From: Aurifilum marmelostoma
Taxonomy: Eukaryota; Ascomycota; Sordariomycetes; Diaporthales; Cryphonectriaceae
Direction of reading: 5' to 3'
DNA length: 64,000 bases
NCBI GenBank assembly: GCA_027559495.1
Contig: JAMXSV010000026.1
Span: 930,001-994,000 of the forward strand
This document shows, piece by piece, positions 1 to 10,364 of the stretch (positions are counted from its first letter, which is position 1; every line of letters starts with the position of its first letter). The notes beneath the pieces are model-generated. The model had not been told where the DNA came from, searched no databases, and saw only the letters and a list, made by a program, of their open reading frames with translations. The position numbers and the translations under genes are program-made.

Positions 1-650
1 GAGATCAGATCTCTGACCAAGGGTGTTCATTGACTCTCCTCCTCGGCTATCAAATCTCGTCTACACCTTCCTCCCCCCCCCTCCATTTATTGTACAGCCT
101 TTCTCAGCCTTATCAAACTCTACTCATACATACGTGCATACATAGTACTTACACTTTTTGCATCCACCACCCCACTGACCTGCCAAACAAAAACACCCCA
201 TAATTTATACACCGTCAGTAAACCCTGCCCTGTCTCTTCATTTGTGTGGGGGTCCCAGCAAATCGACGTCGTACCTTGGGAGCCGGGCTGAGGGGCAGCC
301 TGCATACCATGGTACAGGTCCCTTTTGATCGCTGCAACAACCAAGTGCTCGTCATCATATCGTTCAACTTTGGGCCGACCAGGGCTGCCAGCACAGATCT
401 CAACACTCTCTCGTCCATCATCTGCAGCCGACTCAACGACCCCTTCGAACCTTGCGCGCGCTGATCGTGGCGGCCCCCCCCTTCCCCCCCGTGTCCACCC
501 CTGTCGAGCACAGCACGACTTCCTCAGCTGACCCGTCGAGACATGAGCTAAATCCCATCACCTGATCCAGCTCCCGCCTGTCATCGCCGTCTGTCTTTCC
601 TTTTGCTCGACCGGCCCCCTGCCGCCTCCCTCGTTGCCCCCTCGACCGAG
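1..650. other. Upstream region and probable 5' leader of the AMPK beta gene
   Basis: No coding sequence is supported here. The DNA is strongly C/T-rich on the plus strand, with several pyrimidine tracts between about 60 and 110 and between 470 and 620, typical of fungal promoters and 5' leaders. The first convincing start codon is at 651. Short ORFs in this stretch are out of frame with it and low in complexity. Confidence 0.5.
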
Positions 651-2415
651 ATGGGAAACCAACCAACCAAGGAGAGTGGGGGGTTCGACTCCGGCCTCAC
701 GCTCGGGCTCGAACTCGGGCTCAGGCCGCGAGCAGCACCACCATTTCCCGAGACACCAAACCTCGTCCTCGTCCTCGTCCTCGTCCCCCTCGCAGCACCA
801 TCACCAGAAGAGCATCACCGCGAGCACGCGAGCTCCCATCGGTGTCCACAACCACAGGGCTGCCGCGCCCGCCCAGGCCTCCCTAGCCCAGGCTCATGGC
901 TCCACCGACATCAAGAACTCCCAGGCCCTCCCCATCACCTCTCTAGCCGCCTCGCCCGTCGGCTCGACCAAGTCCGCCCTGGGCGGCGCTGTTGCTGCAC
1001 CTCCCACCAGGCCGCCAGAACAGAAGCAGCCTACGCCCCCGGTCCCCGTCCCTGTGCCCTCGAGGGACGGCTCGGCAGGGCCAGGGCCGGAGCTTGAGGC
1101 CGAGCCAACAAAGCCTGTTGACGTTCCCAACCCGAACCACGCTCCCTCCGCCGTTGGCGCCATACCGGCCACCGCCCCCGCCGGCCAGACGTCGCCGCTG
1201 TCACCCTTCGACAGCGAGGTCGGTCTCCAGAGCCATGGTAGCATGTCTAATATGTCTTTCATATCGCGGCCGCCGAGGCTGCCGCTGCCTATCGAGGAGG
1301 AAGTACACACACCTGGATCACCCATCATAGCGCCTGCGAACATCGGTGAGCCCGTGGATGCCGTCGATCTGGACGGTGATGGGAACATAGGACGCAAGTC
1401 CTCCACCCTGAGCACCACCACTGTAGATGAGGAGGATGCCGAGGAGTTGCGCGTGGACAAGACCAGGCCGACCGTGGCTACACGGCTCGAGTGGCGGCGC
1501 GGAGGAGAGAAGGTCTACGTGACTGGTACCATATTTCATTGGAACCGGAAACAGAGACTCCATCCAGTGTAAGTTCCTGGACTGGCCCTGCCATCGATCC
1601 ACAACATCACCGACGGTCGCTCCCCCCATCTCTCCCCCCCGGACCGGGATCTTTGCATAGACATAAATGCTCACATAGGCTCGTGTAGGGAGGGACAAGA
1701 GGGTGTCTTCGCCACGACGATCCAGATCTTGCCTGGCACGCATCACATTCGCTTCCTGGTGGACAATAATATGCAGACCTCGCCCGACCTGCCCACAACG
1801 GTAGATTTCGGCAACAACCTGGTCAATTACATCGAGGTCAGCCCGGAAGATGTGGTGGCAGCACGCCGGAAAGCTGCTGCTGCAGCAGAAGCCGCCGCAG
1901 CAGAAGCCGCGAACGCCATCGCACCCCAGCCCGAAACGCCAGCCGAGGAGAAGGAGAGGGTAGAAGAAGAGCAGGCAGCTGTCGAACAGGCGCGCAAGGA
2001 CAAGCAACTGCCGCCGCCCGAGGCCTTCTCACGGATATATCCACAATATCTGCTCGACTACGACGAGCCCGAGGATTCTCCTGTGGCACAGGCCGCTGCT
2101 GCAGCCATCGAGAAGCTAGACACGCCTCCTAGTCTGCCGGGTTTCCTCGCGAAGCCGATCCTGAATGCTGCGACGCTGATGAAGGATGATAACAGCGTCC
2201 TCAACATGCCGAATCATACCACTCTCAACCATCTGGCTACAAGCAGCATCAAGAACGGCACCCTCGCGGTATCGGCGACTACGAGATATAGAGACAAGGT
2301 AGGCCAATAACCGTTGCACGCGCCCAGCGCCAAAAAAATTGTCCACAGAGAGGCTGACCGTTTCGAGCAGTATGTCACCACAATCATGTACAAACCGGTC
2401 CCGAACCAGTCTTGA
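651..2415 (+). CDS. SNF1/AMPK kinase complex beta subunit (Gal83/Sip2-like), with a frame break near the start
   Basis: This is the scaffold subunit that ties the SNF1 kinase to its gamma subunit in glucose and energy signalling. Exons are 651-1568, 1689-2298 and 2371-2415, with GT-AG introns. The protein starts MGNQPTKES, a plausible N-myristoylation signal as in Gal83/Sip2. A Ser/His/Pro-rich region follows, including a poly-Ser run coded by a TCC/TCG repeat near 762-790. A CBM48 glycogen-binding domain lies at about residues 277-357 (WRRGGEKVYVTGTIFHWN, then GTHHIRFLVDN), and the C-terminal ASC domain ends YVTTIMYKPV. The frame that starts at 651 does not match the rest: a run of six G at 678-683 puts it one base out. 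With five G the three exons total 524 codons and all phases agree. Assignment to the family is secure; the break may be a sequencing error. Confidence 0.9.
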
Positions 2416-2842
2416 ACTTCCGTACATCCTCAGGTCCGGGAGGACGATATGACCCACCTTTCATTGGATGGAGTTGGGAAAGAATTGGTCGTCAGGCAGA
2501 CTGGAAATTTATGGTGCGGCTCATTGGAATGGGGCCCGGGGTTTTGTGCGCCTCTAATTACAAAAAGGGAGGCAAGGATTTTGCGATGGTCATACCATCT
2601 TCATACGTCGATCTATTGTTGTGTCATGGAGGATTTGCATGGACCATCAATACATGACTCTTCGCCATAATTATCTCCTGCATGTCCTTTTCTTCAAGTT
2701 CTTCCCATTCTGAAGAACAGTTCCATTGAAGACGATATACATAACCCCTTCGGCTGAGACCTGGTGCAGTATCCCAACAAGAATATTCTCGCAGAGATTA
2801 TCTTGCCTGTCGTAGTAGAATCCTTTCTCCCGCTCCAAAAGC
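2416..2842. other. Convergent intergenic region, AMPK beta / Kae1
   Basis: This lies between the 3' ends of two converging genes and presumably holds both 3' UTRs and polyadenylation signals. No ORF here has protein-like composition, and I see no repeats. Confidence 0.5.
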
Positions 2843-4068
2843 TCAATCTCTCCACTTGACGTGAACCTCGTCCGTTCGGAACCGCTGCGTGACCGTGCTG
2901 TCCCTCAGGGGGGTCCTGAACCCACTCTCGTAGGCCAACAGCCCCGCATGCGCAATCATGATGCCGTTGTCGATGCAGAACCTCTCATCGGTGGCAAACA
3001 CACTCCCGCCCCGGTCCCTCGCCATGGCACCCATCATCTCCTGCAGCCTCACATTGGACCCCACGCCGCCGACGATCAGCACCTGGTCGCTCCCCACATG
3101 CGCCATGGCCCGCTCCGTGATCTCCACCAGCATGGCGTACACCGTCTCCTGCAGGCTGAAGCACAAGTCCTCCTTGGTGATCTCGACCTCGTCCCCGTCG
3201 GCCGTCACGACCTTGTTGCCCGCGAGCATCTGCGCGGCGAGGTCGTCGGCCCGCGCCAGGATCCCGCTGAAGGAGCAGTCCATGCCCTTCACCGCGTACG
3301 GCAGGTCATGCAGCACCCGCCCTGACGCCTTCTTGGCGAGCTGCTCGATGTTGTAACCGGGCGCCGGGTCGTTGGGGATCATGATGGTGCGCGCGAAGCG
3401 GTCGAGGCAGTTGCCGACGGCGATGTCGAGCGTCTCGCCAAAGATGCGGTACCGCTGCTCCGCGTAGGCGATGACCTGGCTGTTGCCGCCCGACACATAC
3501 AGCACGACGGGGTTGTGTGCGCCCGTGATGGACCGCCCCATCTCGATGTGGCCCACGCAGTGGTTGACGCCGACCAGGGCATCGCGGGCGTCCGCGTCCA
3601 CGTCCGCGTCCGGGCCGGCCTTGCCCCACAGCAGCGCCAGGGTGCGCGCCGCCACGGCGACCGAGGTCAGCGGGCCCCCATGCCGGGGCCCTTGGTGTAC
3701 GCGATGCAGTCGATCTCCTCGCGCGGGTTGCGCACGCCTGCGGCGCGGAGGGCCTCGAGGGCGACCGCGCAAAAGTGTGCCCGGTGGTGGGCGGCCGTGT
3801 CCTTGGGGAGGAAGCCCGTGCCTGGCGGGCTGTTGTAGGTGTGTCGTATGTTGGAGAGGACCTGGGCGCCGTCTTGCTGGGCCTTGTCTCTTGGGTGGTG
3901 GCGGTAGTCTCTTTTGTTGTTGGTGGTGGTGGAGGAGGAGGAGGTGTCGTTGTTGTCGTCGGGGGCCGGGTGCGAGATGATGCCTATGCCAAGCTTGTTG
4001 GCGGAGCCTTCGCAGCCCAGGGCGAGAAGTCGTCGTTTTTTTGGAGGGTGATCTGTTGTGGATGACAT
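2843..4068 (-). CDS. KEOPS complex catalytic subunit Kae1 (tRNA t6A synthesis), with a frame break
   Basis: Kae1/OSGEP transfers the threonylcarbamoyl group to A37 of ANN-decoding tRNAs, as part of KEOPS. The start is the ATG at 4068 (MSSTTDHPPKKRRLLALGCEGS); an upstream TTG in the same frame is unlikely. Visible hallmarks are the metal-binding HHRAH motif, the second metal motif NHCVGHIEMGR, the nucleotide loop VSGGNSQVIAY, and the C-terminal VGGVGSNVRLQ and FCIDNGIMIAHAG motifs. It is a single exon. The conserved GPGMGAPL segment is interrupted at the G/C block 3672-3679: one base is missing, so the N-terminal frame stops while the rest of the protein continues in another frame. Adding one base gives 408 residues. 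A low-complexity Asn/Asp/Ser/Thr insert of about 35 residues follows GIGIISHP. The gene converges on AMPK beta. Confidence 0.92.
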
Positions 4069-4915
4069 CTTGAAGCTTCTGAGGTTGGTGTCTTTGGTCT
4101 GAGAGGGAGAAGGAAGTGCAAGATAGAGAGGCTGATCCAAGGACTGATTTGTGAGCCCAGAAAGCCTTGTTTTTCTTTCTATTTTCTTTCTTCGTTCTTG
4201 TTACAAGCGCTCCAGGTCCAGGGCTCTCATATGAATCGGGTAGTCTGGCTTTGTATATGATGTTGTGGTTGTGACAAGATGATCTAGAAGAAGTTCGTTG
4301 GGCATAGACAGAAGGTTGTTAAAACAGGCTCAATGGTTGGTCAATATGCAGAAGGCAGATGAGGTCAGGAATATCTTGTGAGTATTGACTTGAGGACTCT
4401 ACCCGAAGTGGGGGGAGGGGCTGATATGCATATCGATAACTACTTAGTAAGGACTTGACAGACACTTCCCTCATTCAGGGTTCAGCAGTGACATTTAGCC
4501 ATGTGTCCTCAGAACAGGTACCCTCACCACCCTCCTCTGCCTCTTTATGCATCTTGAGGCTGCCATCATCTTTCACACTAGACAAAGTCTTTCCCCCTTC
4601 TTCTCCCCCAAATTTGTTCTCAGTTGTATTGAGTGACAGAGCAACAACCTTCACTTACTCGACTGCTAGGCTAAGCCAGCGAGGGACTAGCATGGCCTGC
4701 CCTGGATTACATAAGTCACCTGTCCGCCGTGACTGGAAATTCGATGTGCAGACCCACAAAACCCCCATCCGTCATCTGTCTAATAATCAATCCCCTTGTA
4801 CCTTGTCATCTACTACTCTTCTCTTACCACAATCCTTTCTCTTTGTCCATATCCACAAATTACTCCTCTCCAGCACACCCTTTTCTCTCTTGCGTCGAGT
4901 CCTCCTGGAAGCAGT
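4069..4915. promoter_or_regulatory. Divergent upstream region of Kae1 and the 4.9 kb gene
   Basis: This stretch separates Kae1, read leftwards, from the uncertain plus-strand gene beginning near 4916. It is rich in pyrimidine tracts on the plus strand near 4550-4900. No specific motif is claimed. ORFs here look like leader sequence rather than protein. Confidence 0.35.
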
Positions 4916-5609
4916 ATGTCCTGGCTTCTTTCCATAGGGGTGGATGCCTCTCTGTTTCTACGTCGACAAGGCCTAGTGGACAGGGTGCATCGCCTCTGCG
5001 GAGTCAAGCTGGATATCTCGGCCTCCGAGATGATGCACCTCGCGCGCTCTTGAGGGGGCTGACCAACTTGGCGATGACGCTGGCCCAGCTGCTGCGCATA
5101 TTTGGGATACCAATTCTGATGAGCCCGATACAATGCATGTTTCACTCGCTTCTGCATCGAGCAGCTGCAGGTGAACCACCAGTGAAAGCGTCACGAGACA
5201 TCGAGGTAAGCCCGCCACCGACCGCTCCGGACTCCGAGACCACAAGATACTGATCGCTCCACAGAACCTAGTTATTCGACTGGAAAGGCTCTTTTCAACA
5301 AACTTTGCAGTCACGGATTTTTGGGAGGGAAGCAGGCAAAGATCAGTGTTGTCATCACGAGCCAGACCACTACAAGGCGGTCTGGTGATACCATTCTGCT
5401 ACCTGGTAAGCCTGTCTCCGCTCGCGGCCTTCCCATCCCACTGCTCCCAACGCACCACTCTCATATATGTCCAGTTGTTGATGTCTACTTTATACAGTTT
5501 CGTCTTACAGTCGTCCGCCGTTATCCCAGCCCATACCGTTCACAGTAACCACGCCAACGCCAACGCTCATCCGTTTGTAAAAAAAAAAGGGGGGGGGGGA
5601 TGGGGGTAA
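4916..5609 (+). CDS. Unrecognised three-exon gene, model uncertain
   Basis: I do not recognise this protein. The support is splicing. An open frame ending ...ASRDIE meets a good donor (GTAAGC) at 5206. An acceptor at 5263-5264 then restores a protein-like segment (NLVIRLERLFSTNF, ...ARPLQGGLVIPFCYL). A second donor at 5406 and acceptor at 5473-5474 lead to a hydrophobic stretch (LLMSTLYSFVL) that ends in an A/G homopolymer. Both introns, 59 and 69 nt, keep the frame. The 5' end is unclear. An ATG at 4916 opens a protein-like frame (MSWLLSIGVDASLF...) that stops at about 5053. The frame feeding the first splice has its own ATG at 5074, giving 135 residues with no break. Joining the 4916 frame to the rest would need a frame correction near 5031-5053. 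It converges on EPL1. Confidence 0.4.
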
Positions 5610-5676
5610 TACAAAGTCTGTGAAATCAGACTACAAGGGGACAAAACTCTCGCCACCAGTGTGACTAAGTCTCCCG

Positions 5677-7634
5677 TCACTGCGCAGCTGCCACCGGTCT
5701 GGCCGCACCCTGCTGCTGCCCACTGCCACTAGCCGCAGCCTGCGCCGCAGCTTGGGCCTCGAGCTGTGCCTGAAGCAGCGCCTGTGGCCTCTGCTGCTGC
5801 TGCCGCCTGGTATCCCCAAACGTCAGGGGTATGGTCGCCCGGAATCTGATACTGCGAGTATCAAACTGGTCGATCTCATATATGGGCTGCTCGTCCTCGC
5901 TGTCATCCTGGTCGTACTTCCACTGGTCGGATGTCTGGCCGAACAAGGTATGTTGGTCCCTGGAGGTTTTCTTGGCCGCGGTCCGCCTATCGATCCACAA
6001 CCGATTCAGACGTCCATAGCGGCGACGGAACGCAACTCTGGGAGGATCGTCCTCATCTATCGAAGCGCCCTTGAATTGGAAGATTGCTGGCGGTGCGGGC
6101 TCGTCGAGATCCATCGGCGTCGGCTCTTCCAAGTCCTCATGGGACGCGCTACTAGTCGGTGGCGTCAACAGATACTGGGCCTGTGCTGCCCTGAAAGATG
6201 GCTGGTTTGATGGACTCCGAACTGGAGGCAAGGGCCCCTTGGTGAGATCCACGTGGTTTCTGTTCCAGTTGTGGTGATTCTGGATCTTGAGTATGATATC
6301 TCTCCTGAGCTCCTCATCATGCTGGGCCTTCTCTGCCGCCAGGGGGTGCCAGATCCATCTCGAAGGCCTGGTTCGATGGACGTGGCTGTCCGAGACGCAC
6401 GGCACCACCAGCAGCCGCCGCCCTCTGTGCGGACGACGCTTCGGGGGCCTTCCTCTTGCTGACTTGTTGTTCCTCCTGAAGAGACACCATGGTTAGCGGT
6501 TGAGACGACGATGACAACGACAGGGCTTCCTTCTCCGGGCTCGAGGCTTACCTTAAGCGGCCACAGATCATTTTCGTTAGCCTTGATGCCCAGGCGGACC
6601 TTGAGCTGCTTGAGATTCTCTCGTGTCTCATATATGGCCCTGTCGTACTGGAGCAGGTCTCGCTTGTTGAGTTCCCTCTCGTACGACTGCAGGATGAGTT
6701 GACGACCCTCCTCCAGCTCTCTGCGCAGCCGCTTGAGCTTGTCGGCGCTCTGCACATCCCGAGCCCGGGTCTTGCGGGTTTGACGAACTTCTCTTCGCCT
6801 GAAGCAGACGTAGGGATCCATGTCGTCACTATCTTGATGGGTCTCGAACTTGAGCGTTGGGTTCAGGGGTCCGTTGCCCCTGGCCTGCCTACGCTGCTTC
6901 CAGTACTCATACAGCTCCTTGGCATGGGGCATCACCTTGGCAGTATCGAGGTTGTTGAGGCCGGGAACCATCTCGCTGTACGGCGCAATGGACTTGTCAA
7001 CGGCGGCGAACGGGGTGGAAAACGACGCAGTCTCCTCAAAGACCTCCATGACGCCCTCGAAGTCATCTTCGGAGAGTTGTTGAGCGGCAGGCCGCTTGGC
7101 ATTATATCCTTTTAGGAACTCGTCATCTTCCTCCGTCATATCATACATGCACCCGATACATTCTTCAACAGTCTGGGAAGAACGAATGTACGTGACAGGA
7201 TCCTGATATCGACGGTTGTATAGCCCGTCATAGCTGATATCGCTCTCCTGCGGTGGAGGAACCGGGATCTCATTATCTGCTTTTGTCCCAGTAGTTCTGA
7301 GAAGTTGTTGCAGATGATATTCCTATAGGTGGGTTAGTACCGTACTGCGCCGTAGCCATGGCTACAAGGCTATCTGAGGAAACTTTCCCCGGCGGGGGGG
7401 GGGTGGGTAGAAAGGTAGGCAGGGTGATGAGGTAAGTGCAGACATTCAGGGGTAATCACGTGAAACGCACGTGACTTAGGTACGTACATTTTCCTCGCCC
7501 TGTTCGACACCTGTGGCAATCGAAAGCTCCTGTACCAGAGAGTGATACTCGGTCGCATCGATTTCGTCTTCTGTGAGGACGTCGAGGGGCTGTTTGGGGT
7601 TGAGTTTCTTGACGCGGACCTTTCGGGTGGCCAT
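5677..7634 (-). CDS. Enhancer of polycomb-like protein Epl1 (NuA4 histone acetyltransferase), with a frame break
   Basis: Epl1 anchors Esa1, Yng2 and Eaf6 into the piccolo module of NuA4, which acetylates nucleosomal H4/H2A. Exons are 7634-7488, 7322-6552 and 6475-5677, all joined at phase 0. The N-terminal EPcA signature is clear: MATRKVRVKKLN, DEIDATEYHSLVQELSIATGVEQGEEN, then EYHLQQLL, DEEFL, and the WKQRR ... NPTLKFE ... DPYVCFRRRE block. The C-terminal third carries the HHNWNRNHVDLTKGPL motif and a Gln/Ala-rich tail. In exon 3 a G run at 6342-6346 (a C run in the sense direction) has one base too many: the frame reading RPSNQAFEMDLAP runs to an early stop while the frame reading LAAEKAQHDEELRRDI carries on. 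Removing one base makes exon 3 exactly 266 codons including the stop. Confidence 0.93.
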
Positions 7635-9394
7635 GATGACACGTTGAGCGATTTGCAGTGGAGAGCCACTGCAAAACAGGCGGGGCGGGGTTCTGTTGGG
7701 AGAAGGGGGCTGCAAGCGCGAGGCGAGAGGGGGGGAGGAAGAGATGCGTTGAGAAAAGGGCCCAACGGCGGCGGAAAACCGCACAAAAAAAGGCTTATAT
7801 CATGGAATCAACCATGCGAATTCGGCCTATCGAGTTTTTTCGATGCGATTCGGCCTTTCTTGTGGTGTTTTGGATGATCGAATGCTGCGACTGTTGTTCC
7901 GTTACCCTGGAGTGAAGGGCCCGCGCTGGTTGCACCTGGCAGAGTTTTTCGCTCGGTTGTTTTGGCACTGACGGGCGACTGCTGACGCTCCCACGCTAAG
8001 CCTGGCAAACCCTCGGCCTGGCTCTGGGGCTTGGGGCCTGGTTTTAGGGGGTGGGCTACAGGGGTAGGTTGGCACTGATCGTGTTGGCTGCCGCTGAAAT
8101 GACAGAATAACGGACGCGAACGGCGGCGTCTCTCGAATACGGCACAGTGGATTTGGTGTGTGGGCACTGGACCACCTCCTAACAATTGACTTAGGTAAGC
8201 TGATCAGCACCACGGCTCAGGCAGCTTCGAGCCTAGCGTTTTCCTTGCGTTGCAGTGTTCAATTTCAGTTTGCAGACCAAGACTACTACTGCCTATGTGT
8301 GCCAGTTGGATTGTAATGCTCAAGATGGGAGCACCTCATTTCACTCTCTTATCTGCATTCAAGTTTGTGCCCCTGAAATTCCGCCCCCCTTCCTTCTCAC
8401 CTGTTAACAGCTGGAATTGTATGCCAGGGGGTGGACGAGGAAGGTAGGTAGTCGTCAACCTATTATTTTCTGAGTGGCCACTGCAGTGGCAGCGCAAAGT
8501 TGCAATTTGTCCGAGGATTCGTGTGGGTAGGTAGGTAGGTATTGTGAGAACTGAATATTTTGGCCCCCAGATTGCGAACCAGCCTTCCTTATCTGAAGCC
8601 TTCCAAACCAAACCTTGCTCTAGGATAACCAAAGTTGCATCTGTACTCAAAGGTCAATCCTAATTATCAATTACTAGTGAAATGTTGAAAACACCATTGA
8701 TAGAATGTACTATGTACTATGTACATGGCTCAGTATGCCTGGTTTGTTCCAAGGATTCACTGAACTTTGGGAACTCATCATCTTGCCATAACATGATGGA
8801 ACAGGAGATTTAGCTTCCATCTGCCCTCCCCAGGCAGTCATACATGAATAATGGAACAAGGCTAGATAAAGGAGGCAATGTGCATTGCTCTCCTCGTACC
8901 TTCCAAGCTGGAAGTGTTCACCATGGAGTTTTTCCACTCCAAGGCTTACTAAGCAGACACCCATCCACTGCACCATGCAACGGTCGAGACCTGACCTCTG
9001 CACAATAGTGGCTTAGTGGCCCCCAGCTCCCGTGATAAGGAGCGATAACAAGTTGCTGTCCCTCGCTCCAGCACAGGAGGCAGGTTCGCTCCTAAGAAAC
9101 GAGCCGAGCCGCAACATCGCTCCTGACCAGTGATCAACGGTGCACATTTGCCTTCCACGCAGTCCCTACCTACGCTGGTTTCGCTCTCTCAAGAACATCA
9201 GCAATCACTCGTCAAGGAGTAAGCAAGAGAATCCCGACATCTCTCTCTCCTTCGAATTAGCCTTCCGCAAGCCTGGGCTCTGCTGACGTTACCACCACCC
9301 GCCCACCTCCACCAAAGACCAGCTTCCGTTGCTGTTCGCTAGCCGACCCCTCCCCTCCCGTCCGACACGCGACCGCATTCCAGTATAAGTCAAG
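7635..9394. promoter_or_regulatory. Divergent upstream region, epl1 / cnb1
   Basis: This 1.76 kb region lies between two divergent starts. It contains a short GGTA/TAGG repeat (8526-8541, with a related copy at about 8444-8451), a TACTATG duplication near 8708-8722, and pyrimidine-rich DNA just upstream of cnb1 (9230-9390). No supported ORF is present. Confidence 0.4.
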
Positions 9395-10364
9395 ATGGGC
9401 AACGCTCCTAGTTCTGTCATGAACAGCCTGGTTGAGGGCACCAACTGTACGTCTAAGCGCCGGCGACCCCTGCGGGCATGAAAGGGATCAGAGGACACAG
9501 GGGCGCGATGGGCCCGCGAAAACAACAACGTGTTTGGTAGATGGTCTGCTGACGTGGGAGGACGGGCGTATAGTCAACCGCGATGAGGTCGATCGCCTGC
9601 GGAAGCGGTTCATGAAGCTCGACAAGGTTCGTACTGCCGACACGGTGGTGTCGTCCCGGGATTGTTGAGAAACAAGTTGAGTTCATGGGATTGACGATTT
9701 TTGTAGGACAACTCTGGTACCATCGAGCGCGAGGAGTTCCTCAGCCTACCTCAGATCAGCTCCAACCCTCTGGCCACCCGGTACGTGTCGACTCCCAACA
9801 TAATAATACAACAGTATCTTCAAGGGAAGAAGAAGGGGGGAGAAAAAAAGGGGGGGGGGTGGGAGAAGGGGTTTCCTTTCTAGAAGACCATTGTCCACTG
9901 ACCAGTCACGCGCGGGCAGCATGATCGCCATCTTCGATGAGGACGGCGGCGGCAACGTTGACTTCCAAGAGTTCGTGTCCGGCCTCTCTGCCTTCAGCTC
10001 CAAGGGCAACAAGGACCAGAAGCTCGAGTTTCTCTTCAAGGTCTACGACATCGACCGTGACGGCTTCATCTCCAACGGCGAGCTGTTCATCGTCCTCAAG
10101 ATGATGGTCGGCTCCAACCTGAAGGACCAGCAGCTTCAGCAGATCGTTGACAAGACCATCATGGAGGCTGACCTCGACAAGGACGGCAAGATCTCCTTTG
10201 AGGAGTTCAAGAAGATGGTCGAGGACACCGATATCAGCATGAGCATGACACTGGGTATGTGCTGTCCTCTTCGCGTCTTGAGGGAATTCGAGGGTTTCCG
10301 GTTTGTGGTTATGGGAATACCGGCGTGCTGACAATATGTTTTCGGGATCACAGACCAGTTCTAG
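9395..10364 (+). CDS. Calcineurin regulatory subunit B
   Basis: This is the Ca2+-binding regulatory subunit of the phosphatase calcineurin, which controls Ca2+ signalling, stress responses and growth. Exons are 9395-9446, 9574-9626, 9707-9780, 9920-10254 and 10354-10364; phases add up to 174 residues, the usual family length. The N-terminus MGNAPSSV is a myristoylation signal. Four EF-hands follow: DKDNSGTIEREEF split across exons 2 and 3, DEDGGGNVDFQEF, DIDRDGFISNGEL and DLDKDGKISFEEF. The helix-linker FSSKGNKDQK and the C-terminal MSMTLDQF are typical. The last exon codes only for the end of the final Asp codon, Gln, Phe and stop. Intron 3 carries a dense purine/G-run tract (9835-9871). No frame break was seen. 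Confidence 0.97.
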
